Positions 1 through 4,992 of a stretch of DNA of 6,360 bases are shown piece after piece. The translations under genes were made by a program, and so were the position numbers. Position 1 is the stretch's first letter. Each line of letters starts with the position of its first letter. The notes under the pieces are model-generated. The model was not told the origin of the DNA. It made no database searches and saw only the letters and a program-made list of their open reading frames with translations. The stretch is taken from assembly GCA_030830465.1 (NCBI GenBank), contig JAURMY010000426.1:1-6360 (forward strand). The letters are read 5' to 3'. This DNA is from Alphaproteobacteria bacterium (GTDB lineage: Bacteria > Pseudomonadota > Alphaproteobacteria > Rhodobacterales > Rhodobacteraceae).

Positions 1-312
1 ATCGCCCATGACCACCCCGAACCGATCTCGGTTCAGGTCTATAAGACCCGGCCCGCCGATGACGCCGCCCCAACGGTGCGCCATCCGATCCTGCACAGCT
101 ATCTTGATACTGTCGTTACCGGCTATTTTCAGGTCTTCGGGCGCGACGGTGCCGTCGCCTTTTTCCACAGCACCGACGGCTGGGATTCCCCGGTGCTGAA
201 TGACCGGAACGCCCCTTTATATCCGCGCACAACGCCGCTGGCCCCCGACCTGCGCCGGTTGATTGACCAGATGTTGGATGACCTTGCGGTCAAGCGTCTG
301 CCCGGCAGATGA
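1..312 (+). CDS. Gamma-glutamylcyclotransferase family protein, C-terminal part (5' end outside window)
   Basis: The frame is open from the first base and ends at TGA 310-312, giving the last 103 residues of a protein whose start lies to the left. The pattern I recognise is the C-terminal region of AIG2/GGCT-like proteins of Rhodobacterales: a HPILHSYLDTVVTGYFQVFG helix, then FFHSTDGWDSPVLNDR, then PLYPR, then a closing helix (PDLRRLIDQMLDDL). Proteins of this fold cleave gamma-glutamyl groups to release 5-oxoproline, in the cytoplasm, but many members have no proven substrate. The catalytic glutamate and the N-terminal YGSL-type loop would lie outside the window, so activity cannot be judged. 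It converges on gltX with 30 bases between the stops. The open frame and stop are certain; the family call rests on remembered C-terminal motifs and could be wrong. Confidence 0.6.
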   Translation: MAHDHPEPISVQVYKTRPADDAAPTVRHPILHSYLDTVVTGYFQVFGRDGAVAFFHSTDGWDSPVLNDRNAPLYPRTTPLAPDLRRLIDQMLDDLAVKRLPGR

Positions 313-333
313 TTTCACCGGGCTACGGGCGAC

Positions 334-349
334 GGGATCGGCCTATCCC
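334..349. repeat. Short inverted repeat between convergent stops
   Basis: GGGAT (334-338) and ATCCC (345-349) can pair around a 6-base loop. The right arm overlaps the gltX stop codon (TAG on the minus strand, 343-345). There is no T-tract on either strand, so it is not a convincing terminator, although it is the only fold I see between the two convergent genes. Confidence 0.25.
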
Positions 350-1665
350 CGCGCCTTGATAACCTGAAGCAGCGGCAGCAGACGGCCCATATCCGGCCCG
401 TGATCCAGCCCCGTCAGCGCCAGACGCAATGGCATGAACAGTCCCTTGCCCTTGCGGCCCGTCGCAGCTTTCACCGCATTGGTCCAATCGGCCCAGGCAG
501 TGTCGCCCAAAGGACCTGACGGCAGCAAAGCCATGGCCTCAACGATAAAGTCCCTGTCCTCCGCCGCAATCACCGGATCGGCGCCAAGGCGGCACAGGTC
601 CCACCACTGGAGGGCTTCAGCCCGGGTTGCACAATTCTCGCGCACCGCTTCCCAGAAGGGCGCAGCGATGTTTGCAGGCACGCCGATGCTTGCCAGTTCG
701 GTCTGCATTTGCGCCACTGGCAGGCCGGAAACATATTTCGCGGTCAAAGGTTTCAGGTCTTCGACATCGAACTTGGTCGGGGCTGCGCCGAAATGGCCAA
801 GGTCAAACCCCGCGATCAACTCATCAAGCGAGCCGCGCAATTCCACCGGATCCGACGAGCCGAGCCGCGCCATCAAAGACAAAAGCGCCATCGGTTCAAT
901 CCCGGCGGCGCGCAAATCGCGCAGCGCCAGCGTGCCCAACCGTTTGGACAGGGCCTCACCCTGCGGGCCGGTCAGCAGCGAATGGTGGGCAAAACTGGGC
1001 CGTCCGCCGCCCAGGGCCTCGATGATCTGAATCTGGGTTGCCGTGTTGGTCACATGGTCCGAACCGCGCACAACATGGGTCACCCCCATTTCGGTGTCAT
1101 CCACGACCGACGCCAAAGTATAAAGGACCTGACCGTCGGCGCGGATCAGAACCGGATCAGACAGGCTGGCGGCATCAATCGACAGATCGCCCAGAATGCC
1201 GTCTGTCCATTCAATCCGCGACTGGTTCAGCATAAAGCGCCAGTAACCGCCGCGTTCCGTCCGCAGCCGGTCCTTGTCGGCGTCGCTAAGCGCCAGCGCC
1301 GCCCGGTCATAGACCGGCGGCTTGCCCATATTCAGTTGTTTCTTGCGCTTCAGGTCCAGTTCAACCGGGCTTTCAAAGCATTCGTAAAACCGCCCGGCCG
1401 CGCGCAGTTTGTTGGCAGCGGCCTGATAACGGTCAAGCCGCGACGACTGGGTTTCAACCCGGTCCCAGGTCAGGCCCAGCCACTCCAGATCCTCCTTGAT
1501 CCCGTCGGCATAGGCTTGCTTGCTGCGTTCGGGATCGGTGTCATCCAGCCGCAGGATAAAGGTGCCGCCGGACTTGCGCGCGATCATATAGTTGAACAGG
1601 GCGGTCCGCAGGTTTCCGACATGCAGATATCCTGTGGGAGAAGGCGCAAAACGGGTAACGGTCAT
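343..1665 (-). CDS. gltX: Glutamyl-tRNA synthetase, short zinc-less paralogue
   Basis: A 440-residue class I aminoacyl-tRNA synthetase that joins glutamate to tRNA using ATP in the cytoplasm. Near the N-terminus is RFAPSPTGYLHVGN, with the HIGH-type motif as HVGN at residues 15-18; then RLDDTDPERS (about 39-48), VVRGSDH (about 199-205), and the KMSKS-type loop as ALSKR (about 238-242). The C-terminal half is the helical anticodon-binding region, ending with a TGRKGKGLFMPLRLALTG segment typical of this family. The usual zinc cysteine set is absent: only one Cys is present in YECFES. Many alphaproteobacteria lack glutaminyl-tRNA synthetase and carry two GluRS copies plus the GatCAB amidotransferase; this looks like the GltX2-type copy, so it may charge tRNA-Glu, tRNA-Gln or both. 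ATG at 1665 is chosen because the protein then begins MTVTRFAPSPTG, as family members do. An in-frame GTG at 1701 overlaps the likely -10 element. No strong Shine-Dalgarno is visible at 1665. Confidence 0.95.
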   Translation of the reverse strand: MTVTRFAPSPTGYLHVGNLRTALFNYMIARKSGGTFILRLDDTDPERSKQAYADGIKEDLEWLGLTWDRVETQSSRLDRYQAAANKLRAAGRFYECFESPVELDLKRKKQLNMGKPPVYDRAALALSDADKDRLRTERGGYWRFMLNQSRIEWTDGILGDLSIDAASLSDPVLIRADGQVLYTLASVVDDTEMGVTHVVRGSDHVTNTATQIQIIEALGGGRPSFAHHSLLTGPQGEALSKRLGTLALRDLRAAGIEPMALLSLMARLGSSDPVELRGSLDELIAGFDLGHFGAAPTKFDVEDLKPLTAKYVSGLPVAQMQTELASIGVPANIAAPFWEAVRENCATRAEALQWWDLCRLGADPVIAAEDRDFIVEAMALLPSGPLGDTAWADWTNAVKAATGRKGKGLFMPLRLALTGLDHGPDMGRLLPLLQVIKARG

Positions 1666-1700
1666 CGAGGCAGGCCATGGATCTAGGGCAATTCGCGGCA

Positions 1701-1729
1701 CTAGTACACGGATTGAACCGGAATGCCAA
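1701..1729 (-). promoter_or_regulatory. Candidate sigma-70 type promoter of gltX
   Basis: Reading the minus strand, TTGGCA (1724-1729) matches the -35 consensus at five of six bases. It is followed after exactly 17 bases by TACTAG (1701-1706), a weak -10. Transcription would start roughly 30 bases upstream of the ATG at 1665, and the upstream GTG at 1701 would then not be inside the transcript. The element therefore supports the shorter gltX start. The -10 match is only three of six, so this is a candidate. Confidence 0.4.
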
Positions 1730-1747
1730 TTGCCAGACTTACCGCGT

Positions 1748-1784
1748 GAATTCGGTCCTGTACTTTTTCATCGGACCCGAATTC
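1748..1784. repeat. Imperfect inverted repeat upstream of gltX
   Basis: GAATTCGGTCC (1748-1758) pairs with GGACCCGAATTC (1773-1784) over 11 base pairs with one bulged C, around a 14-base loop that carries a T5 run. Neither strand has a T-tract after the stem, so it is not a standard terminator. It lies just upstream of the gltX -35 element and could be an operator, a second fold behind the terminator at 1822-1848, or have no role. Confidence 0.45.
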
Positions 1785-1786
1785 TT

Positions 1787-1803
1787 GCGGCCATCCCGGC
1801 CGC
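1787..1803. repeat. GC-rich perfect hairpin
   Basis: GCGGCC (1787-1792) and GGCCGC (1798-1803) form a perfect six-pair stem around ATCCC. It is the middle one of three folds packed into about 100 bases. It has no T-tract, so its function is unknown. Confidence 0.4.
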
Positions 1804-1821
1804 GCGACCTGAGCCCGCCCA

Positions 1822-1848
1822 ACAAAAAGGCGCGTTGTCAGCGCGCCT
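1822..1848 (-). terminator. Rho-independent terminator of the beta-helix gene
   Basis: On the minus strand a perfect 9-base-pair stem, AAAGGCGCG pairing with CGCGCCTTT (arms 1840-1848 and 1824-1832, 7-base loop), runs directly into a T5 tract at 1822-1826. It starts 19 bases after the stop codon of the gene ending at 1868. On the plus strand the downstream run is only T3 followed by C, and no plus-strand gene ends here, so it serves the minus strand. Confidence 0.85.
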
Positions 1849-1867
1849 TTCCCGATTTCCCGACCGC

Positions 1868-4162
1868 TTACCAACTGGTGTCGGTCCTGACCGTTACATA
1901 GGCCTTGCCGGCGACATCTTCGGACCAATGCAACTTGATCTCGGTCCCGTTGGTGCCCAAAGATGGCACCGCATAAGGCAGGGTATAGACCCCGCCGCCG
2001 GAAGCGTTCTTGATCTCATTATGCGGCATGATCGCGACCACATGGCGGGCCTTGCCGCCAAACGGCATATATTCCGCGAAATCATGGCCCCACAGCTTGG
2101 TTGCGCTGGCTTCTTCCATTTCCAGAGTCACCGGATTGATCGTGCGCTGATCAATGTTGTTGTAGGTGTTGCCCTCGATCGTGATGTTCTGGAATTTCTG
2201 CACCTCAAGCCCGGCGATGCTGTCATCAACCAGATCAAACCGTTCCAGCGTGCCACCGCCGGTGTGCTTGAAGATATTTCCGGTCACGACCAGGCCATTG
2301 ATGAAATGGTTCGCCCCATGTGGCTTGATCTGCAGGAACCGGAACCAGGGGGCCGAATTGCTGGAGGTGAAAATATTGCCGGTCACCGAAAGGCCGCCAA
2401 AGGAAAAGGTATTCAACCCGTCGGGCGTGGCGTCATGCTCGTTGCCCCAGTCAATAAAGCAATTGTCGATATAATTCCCGTTGATCAGGGATTTGCAGTT
2501 GGTGTCCGTCAACACCAGACCGGCTGTGCGCAACCCGTTGGTTGCCGTGTCGCCTTGAAAGAAATGGTTGCCCAGAATGATATGACCGCTGCCCGCCATG
2601 ACGCCGAAATGGCGGAAACGAACGGCACGGTTTTCGCGGATCTTGGCGTCATTGACGTTCACGTTGAACGCGATGGACTGCCGGTCTTGCGCGTCCATCG
2701 ACTGTTCGTTGGACAGAAACTGGTTGCGGTCCAGTTGCAGGCCGGAACAGCCCTGACCGGTCGACGTGATCCCCCGGTCGCGCGGCGAGGTGATGTAACA
2801 ATCCCTGACCTGAAACGCCAGCCCGTCTGTCGGCAGCATCAACCCGTTGGCGTAGCCCTGGCACAGAAACTCCATATCGGCGATCGAAAACCGCTTCAGG
2901 TTGGCAAAGCCGCTGAAATCCAACAGATATTTGAAACGCCGGAAGGTGTAGGTCTGGCTGGGCGGCGCGTTCCACAAAGGCTGGCTCAGATAGACGATAC
3001 CGGCGGCAACGTTCTTGCTTTCGACATAAACCTCACGGCCAACACCGGTGCCGGTCACCAGCGAGCCGACCGGAATCTGCGCCACATTCGCAACATCGGA
3101 CAGGCGCGTCGCATTGGTGGTGGAATAGGTAGCCACCGAGGTGACCACCTCGTCGTCCCAACCCGGACCGTCCAACGCCTGAAGCTGACCGTTTTTCAGA
3201 ACGCGCCGGTTGGCGAAAGTGTCCACATTATAGGCCGCCGCATGAACATCCAGCGGTTCGCTCAAGGCAACGCGGCGTCCGCACATGTCCAAAGATTCAT
3301 GATCGGTGAAAGCGAACAGGGCCTGAAACGCCTTTTTCAGCGCGGTGACTTCATCCCCAAAGGCATCGGCATAGCTTGGGAAATCAAAATTCCGGGTCAG
3401 CGACAGGCGGGCGCTGTCAGGCATGATGACGGTGCCGTCAAATCGGACCTTGGATTCAAAGGTGACATTGGACGCCAGATAAAACGTCCCCTCGGGCACG
3501 ACGACCGCGCCGCCGCCCGCCGCCGCATCCGCCGCCTCAAAGGCCGCACTGTCGTCTGTCACGCCATCGCCGATGGCACCGAAATCGCGCACATCCACCC
3601 AATCCATCAGATTGCGCAGAAAAATATGCGTCGCATCCTCAATCTCGATGCTTTCAATGCGCACGACGCCGCCATTGTTGCCGGTCATATCCAGACCGAA
3701 ATGGCCATAGATCGGCTCCCGTCCCCAGCTCATATCGACACCGGTTCGGGTGCCGACACCGATAATCGCGGAAACTTCAACGATATCGCCGTAACCGGTC
3801 AGGGTCACTTCGGGCCCGGTTTCCTGCAGACCTGAAACATGGGCGCCCCCCGCCGCACCGGCCCAGGCGGCGATGCGAACGGTCGGAAGGTTGCCACTCA
3901 TGGCTTTGATGCGGGCCTTGACCTGAAGGTAACAGCCCGGCAGGATCGGCGTTTCCCCCATATAACGCAGCTTTTGCGTGGCCTGTGTCTTGTAAAGTTC
4001 AAGGCAGGCGCCAAAGTCGCCATCCGAAGGCACCAGCGCAGCGTTTGCGGCACCCTGATAGGTGGTCGAGCCGGGCGTGCCGTCCTGATCCGACCAAACC
4101 GACAAACCCGCCTCAAACTTCGGCGGCATCAGATCGATTCCGTCCGTGATTGCCTTGTTCAT
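1868..4162 (-). CDS. Glycosyl hydrolase 28-related / pectate-lyase-like beta-helix protein, tailspike-like
   Basis: A 764-residue protein with no signal peptide or membrane segment (start MNKAITDGIDLMPP). Residues about 1-185 look like a beta-sandwich, possibly carbohydrate-binding or attachment domain. Residues about 189-270 carry the classic start of the pectate-lyase superfamily: VDVRDFGAIGDGVTDD (189-204), then a VVVPEGTFYL strand. Residues about 420-670 are right-handed beta-helix with turn residues at D429, D454, N480, N511, N532, N563, N596, N629 and N665, the last five in a GN(H/Y/I/T) motif. Residues about 690-764 form a separate C-terminal beta domain. I recognise close relatives annotated 'glycosyl hydrolase family 28-related protein' across Rhodobacterales. 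No GH28 catalytic NTD or HG motifs are evident, so binding or depolymerising a polysaccharide are both open. AAAGGAA at 4168-4174, five bases before ATG 4162, fixes the start. It has a 356-base leader region and its own terminator. Role, possibly a phage- or gene-transfer-agent-type spike, is inference. Confidence 0.85.
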   Translation of the reverse strand: MNKAITDGIDLMPPKFEAGLSVWSDQDGTPGSTTYQGAANAALVPSDGDFGACLELYKTQATQKLRYMGETPILPGCYLQVKARIKAMSGNLPTVRIAAWAGAAGGAHVSGLQETGPEVTLTGYGDIVEVSAIIGVGTRTGVDMSWGREPIYGHFGLDMTGNNGGVVRIESIEIEDATHIFLRNLMDWVDVRDFGAIGDGVTDDSAAFEAADAAAGGGAVVVPEGTFYLASNVTFESKVRFDGTVIMPDSARLSLTRNFDFPSYADAFGDEVTALKKAFQALFAFTDHESLDMCGRRVALSEPLDVHAAAYNVDTFANRRVLKNGQLQALDGPGWDDEVVTSVATYSTTNATRLSDVANVAQIPVGSLVTGTGVGREVYVESKNVAAGIVYLSQPLWNAPPSQTYTFRRFKYLLDFSGFANLKRFSIADMEFLCQGYANGLMLPTDGLAFQVRDCYITSPRDRGITSTGQGCSGLQLDRNQFLSNEQSMDAQDRQSIAFNVNVNDAKIRENRAVRFRHFGVMAGSGHIILGNHFFQGDTATNGLRTAGLVLTDTNCKSLINGNYIDNCFIDWGNEHDATPDGLNTFSFGGLSVTGNIFTSSNSAPWFRFLQIKPHGANHFINGLVVTGNIFKHTGGGTLERFDLVDDSIAGLEVQKFQNITIEGNTYNNIDQRTINPVTLEMEEASATKLWGHDFAEYMPFGGKARHVVAIMPHNEIKNASGGGVYTLPYAVPSLGTNGTEIKLHWSEDVAGKAYVTVRTDTSW

Positions 4163-4167
4163 GAAAA

Positions 4168-4174
4168 TTCCTTT
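4168..4174 (-). promoter_or_regulatory. Ribosome binding site of the beta-helix gene
   Basis: AAAGGAA on the minus strand lies five bases before the ATG at 4160-4162. It supports this start over the internal Met at residue 12, which has no comparable site. Confidence 0.75.
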
Positions 4175-4192
4175 CGTCTTAAAATACCGGCT

Positions 4193-4212
4193 CGCAACCC
4201 AAAAACGTTGCG
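4193..4212 (-). repeat. Leader hairpin before the beta-helix gene
   Basis: CGCAAC (4193-4198) and GTTGCG (4207-4212) form a perfect six-pair stem with an 8-base loop. On the minus strand the loop contains T5. It sits about 19 bases upstream of the AAAGGAA ribosome binding site, so it would be in the mRNA leader if transcription starts upstream of it. Confidence 0.4.
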
Positions 4213-4269
4213 GCCCCGGGGGGCTTGAAAATCTACGTGGTGCCAGCGGTCAAAATAAACCGTCAGCCG

Positions 4270-4284
4270 GTTCTCTAGCAGAAC
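4270..4284. promoter_or_regulatory. Dyad GTTCT-N5-AGAAC, possible operator
   Basis: Perfect five-base arms (4270-4274 and 4280-4284) flank a five-base spacer. The GTTC-N7-GAAC spacing resembles a regulator half-site pair, but it is inverted, whereas the alphaproteobacterial LexA site is a direct GTTC-N7-GTTC repeat. The regulator, if any, is unknown. Confidence 0.3.
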
Positions 4285-4430
4285 GCGGTAAACAAATGAT
4301 GAAGACTCGGGGAAATCCCGTTGTTCCGGCGCTGCTTTGCCACTGTTTGCGGGTTGTTTTTGGCCCGCCGCCGTTACCGCCTAAGGCGAATTGCGGTATT
4401 CTTGGCGTAAATTGCATCACCTAACGCGTC

Positions 4431-4445
4431 GAAATCTTTGATTTC
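4431..4445. repeat. Perfect AT-rich inverted repeat
   Basis: GAAATC (4431-4436) and GATTTC (4440-4445) pair perfectly around TTT. It lies 74 bases downstream of the DUF4864 stop. There is no T-tract, so it could be an operator or a weak transcript-end fold; the sequence does not decide. Confidence 0.35.
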
Positions 4446-4518
4446 AGGCAGCGTTTGGTGGCGCAAGTTTAACGCAATATGCTCAATGACCGTTTGAATT
4501 GAAGGCCGCGACAAGCTG

Positions 4519-4929
4519 TCAGACACCCACGTCCTTCGCCTTCAGCAAAGCCACACCGTTGATCCGCCATCCGGCCTCGGTCTGGACCATCTCATAACCC
4601 AGCAAGAACCGCTGACCGGCCGGGTCTGTCACCTCGACCGTTTGGACCATTCTGCCGCCGATGTCCTGAAAATCCAGAAACACCGCCCCGGAATGCCGCC
4701 ACACCATAGGGTAGCCCTGTCGCACCATCTGGCCGAAATTTTCGGGTGTCTGGAAAAGACCCTTGATGACCGGCGAAGCAAAATCAAAGGCGCGGCTAAA
4801 GTCATCCTGCCGGAAAGCCTCAAACTGTTGGGTGATCACCTCTTGCACCGCCGATTGCCCGACAGTTGCATCCGCAAAGGCGGAAGACGCGGGAAGCGCC
4901 ATCAACAACCACAGCACCAGACCTTTCAT
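4519..4929 (-). CDS. DUF4864 domain-containing secreted protein
   Basis: A 136-residue protein made almost entirely of one DUF4864 domain, recognised from QQFEAFRQDDFSRAFDFASP, then TPENFGQMVRQGYPMVWR, and a C-terminal GYEMVQTEAGWRINGVALL. The layout of helices followed by a curved sheet suggests an NTF2-like fold, which is inference. Residues 1-19 form a signal peptide: a Lys, a hydrophobic core (LVLWLLMAL), then an AFA cleavage motif before Asp20, so the protein is probably exported to the periplasm. No lipobox cysteine is present. ATG at 4929 is chosen because GGGAGGG (4936-4942) stands six bases upstream and the signal peptide then begins at the start; a longer frame from 4983 would bury both. 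It follows the lysyl-tRNA synthetase stop by 63 bases and is probably co-transcribed. No biochemical function is known to me for this domain. Confidence 0.88.
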   Translation of the reverse strand: MKGLVLWLLMALPASSAFADATVGQSAVQEVITQQFEAFRQDDFSRAFDFASPVIKGLFQTPENFGQMVRQGYPMVWRHSGAVFLDFQDIGGRMVQTVEVTDPAGQRFLLGYEMVQTEAGWRINGVALLKAKDVGV

Positions 4930-4935
4930 CGCGAA

Positions 4936-4942
4936 CCCTCCC
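4936..4942 (-). promoter_or_regulatory. Ribosome binding site of the DUF4864 gene
   Basis: GGGAGGG on the minus strand is six bases before the ATG at 4927-4929. It is strong and sets the start at 4929 instead of the upstream in-frame start at 4983. Confidence 0.8.
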
Positions 4943-4992
4943 GTTGCGTGGACAAGGCTCCGACAAACCGGTCGTTGGGTCAAATCACAAAG

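Larger units (their letters stand above)
4163..4518. other. Non-coding region upstream of the beta-helix gene
   Basis: These 356 bases lie between the DUF4864 stop and the beta-helix start and hold no gene I can support. They contain the ribosome binding site, a leader hairpin (4193-4212), a dyad (4270-4284), a fold with arms GCGGG and CCCGC around a 10-base loop (about 4348-4367), TACCGC/GCGGTA pairing (about 4376-4399), and a perfect AT-rich inverted repeat (4431-4445). No classic stem plus T-tract terminator for the upstream genes is visible. A minus-strand TAGATT (4230-4235) could be a -10, but no good -35 stands 16-18 bases before it; TTGACC (4248-4253) is only 12 bases away. The promoter is therefore not located. 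Confidence 0.6.

Noticed and set aside
709..1686. A 325-codon plus-strand open frame opposite gltX
   Set aside because: It is fully antisense to a clear synthetase gene and has no recognisable domain or ribosome binding site.
1666..1701. A 12-residue N-terminal extension of gltX from GTG at 1701
   Set aside because: The extension precedes the normal family start MTVTRFAPSPTG, and the GTG coincides with the likely -10 element.
1592..3835. A 747-codon plus-strand open frame opposite the beta-helix gene and the start of gltX
   Set aside because: It runs antisense across two well-supported genes, the terminator and the intergenic region, and its translation has no family pattern. Long antisense frames are common in GC-rich genes.
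4250..4417. A 55-codon minus-strand open frame between DUF4864 and the beta-helix gene, considered as a small spike partner
   Set aside because: The only Shine-Dalgarno-like bases (AGGTG) touch the ATG, and the translation is rich in Gly, Arg and Pro with no recognisable pattern.
4146..4424. A 92-codon plus-strand open frame over the start of the beta-helix gene
   Set aside because: It is antisense to the gene start and crosses the hairpin-rich leader, with no ribosome binding site or family pattern.
4163..4518. CtrA (TTAA-N7-TTAA) or direct-repeat LexA site, expected if the gene were under gene-transfer-agent or SOS control
   Set aside because: The only two TTAA words I see are roughly 290 bases apart, and the GTTC/GAAC pair found is inverted, not direct.
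4930..4983. An 18-residue extension of DUF4864 from an upstream start at 4983
   Set aside because: It would bury the signal peptide and the GGGAGGG ribosome binding site.
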